From: Balanoglossus misakiensis
Taxonomy: Eukaryota; Hemichordata
Direction of reading: 5' to 3'
Assembly: GCA_040954595.2 (NCBI GenBank)
Contig: CM082583.2
Coordinates: 6,696,001-6,760,000, forward strand
Length of the DNA: 64,000 nucleotides
Shown: piece after piece, positions 13,901 to 25,842 of the stretch
Layout of the letters: each line of letters starts with the position of its first letter
Position numbering within the stretch: the stretch's first letter is position 1
Made by a program: the position numbers and the translations under genes
Notes under the pieces: generated by a model
Seen by the model: only the letters and a program-made list of their open reading frames with translations
What the model was told of the DNA's origin: nothing
Databases searched by the model: none

Positions 13901-16457
13901 TGCTCTCTAAAATCATGTTGAAAATCTTATCAGGCATGGGCGCATTTTGGCAACACTATGTATTTACATTTGGTATGTAAAGCAAATGCATTAGAGATAG
14001 TTGTATACCTTATGTATACAAACTCCACCAACCCTGAGCAACGCTGAGCATGATTTTGCAAGTAGATATCATATATCTGTATCCATAGTTAGTTCAGTAT
14101 TTAGTTAGCATATAGTAACACTCCTCAAGTTATTTTTTGCAAACATTAGGTTGTATTTCAATGACAGGTTCAATCATAATCAAAACCTGTGTATATTTAA
14201 CCTTAACTTGACAAACATTGAGCCACTGAGAGATAGAGCAAATTAATTCCTAATCTTTCTCTTCAGTTGCATTTACACTATTTTTCCGATTGCAAATTAG
14301 TCACGTCAGCTGAAGTCTGTTGCAAAATTAGGATATTTGTTATCCCACAAACATTAAAATTGACAAAAGGATGTAAAATACACCCAAATACCAAAGACAG
14401 AGACCGCGTTTATGTTTCTCTTCCATTTGGGAATTGTCCGTGCAGTTTCTTCGATGGCAAGATGAATCTTACCATAGAAATGGAGACAGTAATTACACAT
14501 ACGTGCAACAAAAACAATTTGTTGATAGTATAATATAATTTGTGTATATGATTGTGTTAATAAAATATTTGTGTAAATGTCACGAGCATGCAATCTGAGT
14601 TTCTGTTTTTTCTTTCGTGTCTGTGTTTGATTTTTCAGTTGAAGAGTGAGGAAATTTAGATTTCTCTGTCACACAAATTTCTTGAAATGTAATCACAAGC
14701 AACAATAGGCAATCTCTCCCCAGTTCCCTATCCACACAAGGGAGGAATTGATTGAATCCAAGTTATAAGATTGTATAATAAGATGGAAATTTCCCACTTG
14801 GTATGCAAGATTTATATCGAGATTGAAAAACATTTCCCGGAATCAAGCTGTGTGCATGTTAATTTCTGTGCCGTTAGGAAAAGCTCCAGGAATCAGTGCA
14901 TGGCCTGTGATAGGGACTTTTACAATTGGGAACTTTGCTCAATACTACATGTCAGCTTATCAGTCTCTGAGGCACTTTCCTTGTTTGTAAAATGCAATGA
15001 ATATATCATGGGATTCACTGTTTAATATTAAATGTGTGATGGAATTGTTTCATAATGATTACCTTGAAACATTGAAAGATGACATACGTGCAAAAGAGGA
15101 GAGAGATACACTAGCTGGCCCCTGAAAAGATCAAAACTATGAGAGACAAAGATTTCCAGTTATCTGAAAGATTTACATTTGATGGCAGACAGAGATATAA
15201 ATACCACCAGTATGCAGTCCATACGCTCCAGAATGTGCATGGAATCTGCAGCAGTAAGAATTCCATTTACTTGCTTGTAAAATGAATATGAGGTCACGTC
15301 GGGGTCAAAAAGACCTTTAGGTATTGGAATGATAAATTGAATAGGTATTGAATTCTTTCTTGTGCGAGAACTGGACACAATGACCTCATCTGTCCTCATA
15401 TTTTAAAACGGTAGTATATTGTACAGTAGACACTGTATCTCTAGCCAGTGTATTGTGTCGGCCATTAAATTAAGTAATATCTGAAGGAAATTGTAGAAGC
15501 TTCATCCATCAAGAAAAATTTTGAGATACAGAATAGGTTCTGTGTTGTCGTCAATCCATAATGTATCAGAATGAATGCTCATGGCGACAGGGCAGCAGAA
15601 GAAACATTCTAGGTGGTGCAGATTGTATCGGTCGCGTCTGCACAAATCTTAATATGTTGCCCACATTTCAATAGACCTTAACTGCCATTTTGATCCACTT
15701 TCACATTACCATGAAAGGAAACTTAATGACAAAATGGCTGCCGAATATTTCTTTTTCTCACATGACTGCATCACAAAACGCTTCTAATTGCCATAACATG
15801 ATAATGAATACACACGAGTGTATAGTTAATTACCTAAGAGTTGACCGTGCTGTGCGACTTCAAAATGACTATTCATGCATAAACAAGGTCTGACACTGAA
15901 TTCTACTTTTCCTTTTCTTCACTTTTTGCTTGTCCATTCTACGAGGACCTCAAAAATATGCACTCACAGCTACTACTCTCCCATTACAAATTCAGCAACA
16001 GAATACCGGCTGTAATTTTCGTTTTCCTTTTTATGAAATTCCAAAAGCTTCCATAGTACAAAAAAATTAGTGTAACAGTGTTACTTTTAACTAAATATAC
16101 AATGATTATATTTCTAACAAGCATCATGTATGAAAAATCTTAAGGCTTGAATATGAAACTACAAGGTCTTGCAGCTGGAGACTATTTGGTGATTTGCCAT
16201 TCCCCATCAGACAAGCGCATAGGACAAAGCACGTTTTGGACTCTGGATACTTCCTTTCCTGCAGATTGAACTACTCAATTTCTAAATCGCCTTCATTTTC
16301 TTATCGTCGGCCATCTTGAAGTATTGCCTTCTGTATTTCCCAGACACCAGATCTTTGTCTGTTTTTGTGCAAAACTATTCCTCTTTCTCAAAAGGTTTAC
16401 TCCAGACAATGGACATGTACGTGTATGTTGGGAGACTGATTAAGCGTGAGTTGAAAT
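10940..16457. other. Intergenic region between convergent synaptotagmin and coiled-coil genes
   Basis: The first kilobase is probably the synaptotagmin 3' untranslated region, with AATAAA at 11870-11875. The remainder is AT-rich, without frames that show domains, consistent codon use or splice partners. I see no RNA gene, repeat family or inverted repeat of note. Confidence 0.5.
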
Positions 16458-19400
16458 TCAATTTTTTTTACTTGGTGATTTTCTGGTGTTGGTTGTTGAA
16501 TCTTCCTTCTCTGTTTTCAAAGACTGTTTCTGTCTCATCTCTTCTCTTCTGGCAGCCATTTCTTTTTCCCTTTCATCCAAGAGATCCAAAGTCTCCCTCA
16601 AACTTGCATCTTTTTCTTCTTTCAGCTTCTCCACATCTTTTCTGAGGAGCTTTTGTCTCTTTCGACACTCTCCCTGAAGATCATCCAGAGTTGAAAAGAA
16701 GTGCTTGCTGAACTCAGTCACAACTTCCAGACCTGCAAGATACAGGAATCAAATCAAAATTTCAATCAAATTTCAACACAAGACAAAGCCATGTTTTGCT
16801 GCAAACTTCACACTCCTTGTGGATCCCCATTTACTTGCTTCTCAAAATGTTATCAAAATTTCAATTTTTTTTTGTTTCATATTATCCCTGATTAAATCTC
16901 CAGTAAGTTCCACATAGCTGGCACACTTAATCCTGATTTTGTCATTACAACATAATATCAAATCTTTCTGTTATTCCCTCAAATGAAGGAATCATCTAGC
17001 TAACTGTTGTTAAAAATGTCATTAAAAAGGACTGCCAAATAGCAACGACTTCTTTCTCTGGGCAAACAAAAAAATTCAATTGGCTTTTTGAACTTAAATG
17101 CACGAAAGACTATTTATCCTGAAGGTAAGGCTGTTATTGTACATTTTCTCTTTTCCATGTCACGTTTCCATAGAAATTCAATACTATTATTTTCCTGCTA
17201 TCTCTAGAGCTCAACTGACATTGTATCCTTCCTTTGCCGTCATGACTGGCCTTCAAAATAGTAACAGAACCATTATTTTAACCTTTAAAATATGATCTGA
17301 CTTTAATAGGCATACCGGAGAATATAATGTCACATGGCAACTGCCCATCTATCCAATGGACAACAGATACTGAAGAAAACATAATTAGTGGCGTAAAACA
17401 AAAATAGACTTGACTTAAATATGATACATGTCGCAAAAACCAAGATAAAGATTCATTTGGCATTTAGACGAACAATAGAATATTGATCAACTCAAAATTT
17501 CAATATCTTGATCTGCTTTGCCCTGGATATCTGGTTACCTTGTGTTTAATTAACTATGACTGAAAATCCAACTCACTTTGTTTGTCTTCTGTTTTCTCAT
17601 TGGTTTGATCAGCTGGTGACAGAGATTGAACAATACTTGATAGCTGTACATAAACCGGGAATAAATAAAAACACAAACAGACAAGCAAACAAATGAAATT
17701 AATTAATCAAGAAGAAAACAACACAAAATGATTTTGTTTATGTATGTGGGTGTGTGTCAAATGTTATGTGAAGATTGCTTTCCATTTATTTTTCTCTATG
17801 TTAAACTGTAAATTTTATCTTGTCTTTCTGAACTGCAATAAATATCAGCACACTAACGGTGTCTCATTTCTTCCCCACTCGAAACTCGACACATTGAAGG
17901 ACGTCACGTTTTGTTCATACCTGATCTGCTTGGCTTTTAAACGTTGATAAAAACTGCCTCAGTGCTTCCTCAGACGCAGTTCCTTTCAAATCACCGAAGG
18001 CGTTGAGGACACCTGGTAGTAGAATACAAAAATACTGGGCTTAATTGATTTGTCAAGCATTGTTGAATGTGAAGGACTTGTCACAGCCTGGCCCAGATGG
18101 AAAGAAGTACACATGCCATATTTGAAAGCAAGCGGGTTGTTAAGCATGCATGTGTCTCAAATAAGCCTCGGAGGATAATTTTGAGTCTCACCGGCCTGCT
18201 GTGGGCAAAAGGGGCAGTCAGTTCTCAAAGGTGCCTGTATTGCATCTTACAATCAATTTTTTTTTGTTCATTTCATTAAAACTGACATGTGTTTCATATA
18301 TTTTGCTCGATTTTGATACATTGCTGACGTAACCAACATCTTGTTTCATACCACTGCAACTGGAAAAGAACTGGATAATTCTCACATACTAGACAATAAA
18401 GTAAACAAAAAAAATACTGAACACAACAATACACTGACAGTTTAAAATGACTTCTTACTTTGTAAAGGTTTGCAAACCAACTCCACTGAGCTTCTTTCAA
18501 AAGACTTGTACGCTTCCCTAAATGATAATGAAAAAAAGACAAACATATGTCGATTTTGAAAGTCGATTAAAAATGTCAAAGGGTCATCATTAATGGTCTT
18601 AGAGAAGGCTGGTTGTTTTTGTAGGCGATTGTCAATTTGGAAATAAATACACAGCATAATCGTCCAAAAGACTGTGGTACATCTAATGAGGATCCTCCAA
18701 CATTTCAAGTACTAGTAGTCATATTAGACTCTCTCACAGCCCACGGTTTGCTACAAGGCTCTGCACTGACGTGCCATCAACCGTCTAAGGAGAAGCACCA
18801 TATGGTGTTGTGTGGCAAGCCTTATGCAATCAGACCATAAGCCTGCAGGGACGGCGAGAGGGGCTGTGAGAGTCTATCATCATATCTTCCATTAAGGAAA
18901 TGAAGTTGAAAAACAGCGAAGTATGAGTTGTGCCTGGATCAGCTGGGACACGGCCCATTTAGAGATAATTAATTGGCAGTGAGCAAAAGACAATTAATTT
19001 GTCCATGCATATCAGAGATCATGTTACCTAATTGGAGAGCTGTCTAATGGACAATTTATGAGATACATGACTCTGATCATAAATATACAAATTATTCATT
19101 TGGCTGGCACAATTCTGAAATATTTTTATTGTTAAGGAACGCACATGGTAAAGTCAACACATCAACTTAAAGTAATTAATGCCACTAGCTCTAATTAATT
19201 TATCTGTGACATTAACAAAAAACTCTCACCAGAATTATGAAAACAGCCTCTTTGTTAAACTGACATACCTGACAGAATCAAACAGAGACTGAATGTACTG
19301 TATTTGCATTTCGTAGACAGCTCTGTGATAGCCTAGTTCTTCCTGCAATGCCTGAACCTGTCAAATATCAGCATGTGATCTCATGTTAGTTGACTGCCAT

Positions 19401-22400
19401 CATAGTTTGAAGCAAAAAAAATGATTCACATTATATGCAATGATATCGAGCTGATGCAATTGAATTTGTAGACAAATCTTTCAGTTAATGCTAGGGTTTG
19501 GGAAAAGGGGGATTTTTAGACGGTATACATTGATGACAGTTTTACAGATGTACTTACTTTTTGGTTGTTCACCTCGAGAGAGTAATTCACCGTTTTCAAT
19601 AATGCTTCTACGACAACTTTGCCCTGTGTTTATAAACAGAACATACCGGTACCATCCATTAATTTTTTCTGTTTATCACTCTCTCTCTTATCAATGAGCC
19701 AATGCCGTAGTCTGGGTATTGACTTCTCTCCTTCCAATATCTTCTTTCTGTTCGCATTACCTTGCAACTGCATTTATTTTGTGCATCAACAAGGAATGAC
19801 TGCCAACTCAACGCAGTCGAATTGGGGGGGGGGGGGGGGAATCTTACAAAACCAGAATTACTGTACCTGTTGCTGTTGACTTTTTACAAAATTTGGCAGT
19901 GACTTCATAACTTTGTCCACCGTCAATTCACCAAGGACTGGTTTGTTCAGAAGACCCTGCAATCAAGTTATAGATAACTTAGAAATGAAGACAGCATGTG
20001 ACATAGGTGTGTATTACAATTGATCTGCAGAGAGAACCTGCATATAATTGTGTGTGTTTTATGGCTTTTTCTCGTGGACTTCAGAAAATGGTCGACTACA
20101 AAAAAAAACGGAAATGTTTCAGCCATATACAGTAATTGACTTACCCATGGTGCAGCTGGTATGAGAATCGACAACATGACCAGATCTTGACAGCAAGCGC
20201 TGAGTGAATCACTACAATGTTGTACTTGTTGGTTCAAGTGTTCTACGACCGGGTCGACACTGGACGGTATGGCTGGGGTGTACTCTAACGATTTTTGTAA
20301 ATGGTATAATTCCTGGTGGAGCTTGAAGAGCTTGGATTCCAATTTAGCCTGTTGAAGGAAGAAATGGGATGAATTAAAACATGCCATGGGGTTGGATGCG
20401 GGCACATGATGGTCACATGGAAATCAGAGGGGTAACACATGCACATAACATGAAGCCTGGTCAGATACACATGAATATCTCAGGAAAACTACTTTGACAG
20501 TGTGACCTGAATATGTCTTTCCAACTCACCTTCATCACAAAAAAAAAGACATTGTAAATAACATAACAGGCAAGTCTTGATTTTGACAAATTCACGTGAT
20601 GCAAGGAAACAAGAAGAAACTCACCACTTCCTTCAAATTAATGTGGTCTGTGGACCCAGAACATACATCTAACAATGTCACAGGTTTGTCTGATTTCTTC
20701 TTAACGAATGGATTCATGAAAAGCAAAGGGCGGCAGAAGTTTTCACTATTATAACCCTGGACAAAGAATGAGATAAGAAATGACTTACTAATTTATACAA
20801 ATTAAAAAAGATCAGAAGATCTGCATTGTCATCTGCAGATATTTTGTGGAAGTTATCCAAAATCAAAAAGGAAACGTGTGAAACTGAACATGTTTTCTGG
20901 TCTCCTTCACATGCACAGCAAAAGAGCCTTGAAGCCAAGCACATCTACAAACTAATTTTCTCAGTCCTTTTTCTGTCTACTTAGATTTTACTGTACGTAA
21001 AAAAAGCAAATTTGCACCTCAATATTTCTGTAGAGTTTATTTCTTGAGGATTCTAAGTTTCCAATGAGACTTGTCAGCTGTGATCGCTCTATGGAAACTA
21101 CAGGTCCAGGTGTTTCACTTGCAAGCAGCGCTCTGAAAAAGGGAATAAACAATACTTTCAAAATTTGGGGGGGGGGGGGGGGGGGGAATGGAACAATTCA
21201 ATTTGAAGCCTCAAACTCAACACTTGGAAACTACTTTTAAAGTTAATTGCCAATATTATTCTAAACGCTAAAGCATTTTTCTCAGGAATAGTTTGTAAGA
21301 CTTGATGGAGTAGTAAAATTTATCAGATTCACCACTTGATGGCGCTATAACGAATTAGTTCGACAATTACCAATGGATGCAAATGTGCAGATGACATTCC
21401 AGCTCACCTGTGTTGGTCAACAGCTGTCGAGATGGAATTCTCTACCTCTAATAAAACTTTGCTTCTTGAACTTAAGGCTTCAGACTGCAGTATAACCTGG
21501 TGGCAATCAAGAACAAAGTCTTTCAGTAGTCATGACAACAGAAAGGACAGATCGATACCAAGGTGGTGTATGATGACAGCTAAGTGAAGTGTTGCTTGGC
21601 TGGGTTTCCATGGTACTTACGATACCAACATGAAATCTGTGAACTTAGAATTAATATCTTTATCATCGCATTGTAGTACACCTGACAATAAAGTTTGTTG
21701 ATAGCATCAATCTCACGTGCTTCAGTATATTTCTGAGACTATTACATCCCATCAACTGGTCACAGAGCAAACATGTTGTGACTTGAACGGCACAATAACA
21801 AAACTATTGGTAGTACTAGTAGCAGGCTGTGAGGTCAGATAGGGTCATCAAAAAATGGCCAATTGGAGATTATGCCCTTTACCTGTCTTTCAAGTTGCAC
21901 AAGTTGTGCCTTTAGTAGTTGCACCCTTCTCTCTTCGAACCTCTCTTGTTTGGCATCACTCACTAACTGTGTGTACAGAGACCTGGCAAGAAAATGATTA
22001 AATTATAGCTCCATGATGTGTATATTTGTCATATGACTCTTCTGGAAAAATTACCCTGAAACAGTTCAGAAGGTGACCCATTTGATCAATTTGACCATTT
22101 GTACAGTCTCAACTGCTTTGTAGTAATTAATTTACCTGAGTTGCTTAAGTTCTTCTTTCAATCCTTCATTTTCTTGTTTCAGTGTCTGAAAATTGAAATC
22201 AGATGCAAATGTATGAAGAAAGAGAGTCAACAGAGTTGCCAATGCATTGACACTGATATGCCACAAAATCAATTGTTGATATAATATATAGCAATAACCC
22301 CCGCCTCAGTTGGGTATACACGAGATTTGGGTACAATTCGCTCCATATAGCACTCGCCTGACGGCTCGTGCCATATGTCTCGAATTGTACCCAAATCTCG

Positions 22401-22868
22401 CGTATACCCGCCTGTGGCGGGGGTTACCGGTTATTGCTTAAACATTACACGTGAGTGTACATGTATTTGATTCAGGTGAGTGTGTTCTGTGACTCCAGAT
22501 ATGAAGATGTCACCAGTAAGTGTCTAACAAACAATAATCGGAAGACAAAATGGCAGATTGGATGCCATGGAATTTTAGTAGAATGACTATCAAAGGAAAC
22601 AAACTTCCCTCTGAGGTGTTGTACATTGTTTACCTGTATTGTATTCATTTCAGTCTGTTTGCTGGCTGATGTTGTTATGTCCTGGAACGGTTGCTTTGGA
22701 TCACCAGATGATTTGAAAGAGTCTTCAAAACCAATTACCATCCTTGATGATGCACTACTCTATTATAGAAACACAGAAAGCAATAACAACCATTAAAATC
22801 CACTGAAGAATATACATGTACTTACATTTCTATAGGTTGCTGATATTGCTTATGCTTGTTGCTGATGC

Positions 22869-22909
<41 letters not shown>

Positions 22910-23391
22910 TTGTTGTTGTTGTTGTTGTTGTTGCAGCGTGCCCCTCTTGGACTAGTCTCGGTTACCCAGACTCCTTCGCGCGGGCTATCGCGCAAAGGAG
23001 TCTGGGTAACTGAGACTACTCAATTACAGCCTGGGACTGCTTGACCCCTGACCCCGTACTGTTGCATGATACGGGGGGGGGGGGGGCTTAGTAAGCCTCA
23101 GGTCTGTGTGTTCGTCGGGAAGACACAGACCTGTATGCAGGGCTACAGGAAGCCTAAAGTGATTCTCCACAACTTGAACAGACGGTGATTAATAATCGAG
23201 CGGTGCATCAGTACATCGGAGTCGAGCGCAGTTTGAAACGTTGATCAACCCTCATGCGACTGTGCACAGAGCTCAGAGATCACTGCCGGGTGACAACCAA
23301 GCATGATCAACAGCGGCAAAACGAACCGGGAAGGAAATATTCGTACCTTTTTCATTCTAGCAGACTGCGTTGTCTTCTTTCTTCCATCCAT
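16458..23391 (-). CDS. Coiled-coil protein of unknown function (510 residues, 14 exons)
   Basis: Exons, in transcription order: 23347-23391, 22634-22759, 22136-22185, 21883-21982, 21408-21496, 21018-21132, 20625-20756, 20145-20348, 19867-19956, 19269-19357, 18459-18517, 17921-18012, 17577-17643, 16458-16732. Every junction has GT/AG and matching phase, and the sum is 511 codons. The protein starts MDGRKKTTQSARMKK. A short polar N-terminus precedes strong coiled coil at about 58-118 (TLKQENEGLKEELKQLR). A helical middle includes LGYHRAVYEMQIQYIQSLF, and the charged end includes KLLRKDVEKLKEEKD and a lysine-rich tail. There is no signal peptide, membrane segment or enzyme motif. The composition resembles centrosomal or spindle proteins such as augmin subunits, but I cannot assign a family. 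The gene is tail-to-tail with synaptotagmin. Confidence 0.75.
19826..19840. repeat. Poly-G tract
   Basis: About 15 consecutive G residues lie 27 bp below exon 19867-19956, within the intron of the coiled-coil gene. A longer G tract (over 20) lies at about 21163-21186 in another intron of the same gene. Confidence 0.8.
22290..22439. mobile_element. MITE-like hairpin, family A, copy 1
   Basis: The ends are AGCAATAA and TTATTGCT. The arms pair almost fully: GGGTATAC, CGAGATTTGGGTACAATTCG and the inverse copies. The loop is ACTCGCCTGACGGCTCGTG. It lies in the intron between exons 2 and 3 of the coiled-coil gene. A relative is at 31255-31398. Confidence 0.8.
22869..22933. repeat. Compound (ATG)n(TTG)n microsatellite
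   Basis: About 13 ATG units run straight into about 8 TTG units, in intron 1 of the coiled-coil gene. Open frames through it are low-complexity and not genes. Confidence 0.9.
22948..23018. repeat. Short near-perfect hairpin
   Basis: AGTCTCGGTTACCCAGACTCC and GGAGTCTGGGTAACTGAGACT form a stem around a GC-rich loop with two CGCGC-type blocks. It lies in intron 1 of the coiled-coil gene, next to the trinucleotide array. Confidence 0.75.
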
Positions 23392-24125
23392 ACTTCTAAA
23401 AGTTATACCGATCAAGCTGTGACGGCGGTATGGGACTCAGTTACATGCCGAAGCTTGTTGCCAGATAACGGCACTGTGGAGTGTTTATCAATGATCAGCT
23501 GTTATACATGCGTCCTCTAAGTTGGTTGGCGTAAATCTTTCGTCTAAGCCCGGCGTGGCGCCTATGCATAATACATGTACATGTTGTATTACGTTTTCAT
23601 ACCATTGGTTAGTTTGGTTACCAAATAATCTAGATCCCAAGAAGAATTCAGCATTAAAATGTTGTAGATTGATTTATCTGAATTAGGGCAGTGGGCTAAA
23701 ATCCTTGTTTGATTGCCCCAAGGGGAAAGCTTATACATCGCCAGTTTTTCAGTTTAACTCAACAGACAAAAGATAATCTTCGTCCTCACACCAATTTTCT
23801 TGTTGAATACATGTTTTATTCACACACATACATACGACTGCATTGTTGAAGCAGTGGATACACAGGCAAGGCTGAGTCAAAGACATTATCTACATACACA
23901 TAGTATATACACAACTCTGGTAATTCAAACAGCTGTATCTCCTCAGTTCATAGGCTTGGCAGTGTTTGTGCTTCCAACCGGTTTATCTCAGATGAGGCTA
24001 CCATTTTAACCCTTTCAACCCCATTTCCCACTGCACTTGTGGTCCAACTTTACCACACAATCAAATGGGGTTTGGAACAAATGATCTCAATGGTCACGGT
24101 GGTGGTGAAAAGGTTAAAAGCCAGC
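23392..24125. other. Spacer between the coiled-coil gene and the small downstream-facing gene
   Basis: It holds the 5' flank of the coiled-coil gene and, on the minus strand, the probable 3' untranslated region of the 84-residue gene, with an AATAAA (TTTATT on the plus strand) at 23815-23820. A family-B repeat copy starts at 24006. Nothing else is visible. Confidence 0.5.
24006..24120. repeat. Imperfect inverted repeat, family B, copy 1
   Basis: It begins TTAACCCTTTCAACCCC and ends GGTGGTGAAAAGGTTAAAAG, with an inner TGGTCCAACTTTACCAC. Relatives are at 32491-32583 and 44696-44785. It is about 115 bp and non-coding. It abuts the stop codon of the small gene at 24126. Confidence 0.65.
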
Positions 24126-25803
24126 CTATTTCTTCTGCTGTTGAGAGTGACAGATAGCCTGATCTGCTTCTAAGTTTATTCCACAGAGGCAGGGTTCACA
24201 TTCTTGAAGTAAGCTAACCTAAAAACACATTTATCAATTAATGTCAAACTCTGTACTAAGTGAAACACTTTTGCACACAGTAAATGTGTCTGGGAGCACA
24301 GCTCTTCTCCATGATTATGACAGAAGCGAAGAGTACCACAGGACTTTTAAAAAATACAGTATCTAGGAAAAGACTAAGAAACAGCCTTGCACATACATAT
24401 GTAAGTTCTTTTTACTGAAATAAGTTTGAGAAATCTTGTATGTGTTTCTTTTGTTACTTGAGGTTTGCATAGTAACGCAACATACACCCCAAGTTTGAAA
24501 GGCACCACTCCCAGTCTCTTACACATTAGGAATTATGCACCAGGAATAATGCACTACAACACTGTAGAACCCTCCACACACAAAAAATAAGAACCACGAG
24601 GATTTGTGAAAGTCTTGAACTACGTTCTTTGGAATAACTGGGAGCAGCAACATAATTCCTAGGGTACAAAGCAAAGTTTTCCAATTTACAAGATTTTTTT
24701 GATGATCAAACACAGCGGAACAACAGACGACATCTGTACACATAAACGTACCCTTCCATTTTCATTTCTAACACTGTGGAAGTATCCATTTGCGACCTGC
24801 AAGCTCTTACACGGTGAATGACAAACTGTCAATTCAGGTGGCGATGAAACCTTGTCTAATTTAGATTTTTTCTGCTCTCATGCACTAAATCAGAGTGAAA
24901 TCGAAAATCCAGCACTTGATTGGCAATGGTGAGACTCGTTCTGTTGGACCCGGACTGAACAAAACCCATGCAAAGTATGTACAGAGAATTCAATATATAT
25001 ACCACCAATGTTCCAGGATCTGGAACAGGCTGTAGCACAGCACACAGAAAAATGAATATATATCCCCAGGGTTCCCAGGTCTCCGACAGACTCCAGCATA
25101 GCATACATGTTTGCACACGCTCATGGTCCTTCAACTCTTACATAATCGTGATTTTCTGCTCAAAATATTCCGCATACCACCTCAAATTCACAATCCGTGA
25201 TTTATCAAGCACTGCAACTTCTACCAATAGTAAAATTTCTCTCAAGTGGCACATGGTGTAAATAACATACAAGTGGAACTTTTTATGATACAATATTTTG
25301 TACTCAACTGTCTGGGTTGTTGTTTTTTATCAACCTTGCCTGTTGAATTTTACTTGTTTATAAGAGTCTAACCATAATATAAGCAAGAGAAACTTGACCA
25401 GTTTTTATTCACACAAATATTAAAATTGATATTTACTTCTCAAACAAACAAAAAACGCACACAGAGAAAATAAAGGAGTGAAATGAAATAAACTTAATTC
25501 AGTGAAACTCTGCTGGGCAGTATTGCACTGTAAGCCATTAGTATACCATTGACTCTTCACAATACACTTTTGTGAGGGGTGAGGAGGGGAGAAAAGGGGA
25601 GGGGGGTATACACACTGATTCTACATGTACCTGCATGTATGAATCCTACAGGCCATATCTCAGAACGTTATTGCTTGGAGGTTTTAAGTAATTCATATCT
25701 TTTTATGGTCAGAACATTTAATGCAAAAATAAATCATACTGATGTATATGCAGGCTTTTCTAGTTTGTGTTTGTGTGCATAGACAGTCTATTCTACTGTC
25801 TAT

Positions 25804-25842
<39 letters not shown>

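Noticed and set aside
22816-23044. Asp/Val and Met/Leu homopolymer frames
   Set aside because: They arise from the ATG/TTG microsatellite in intron 1 of the coiled-coil gene.
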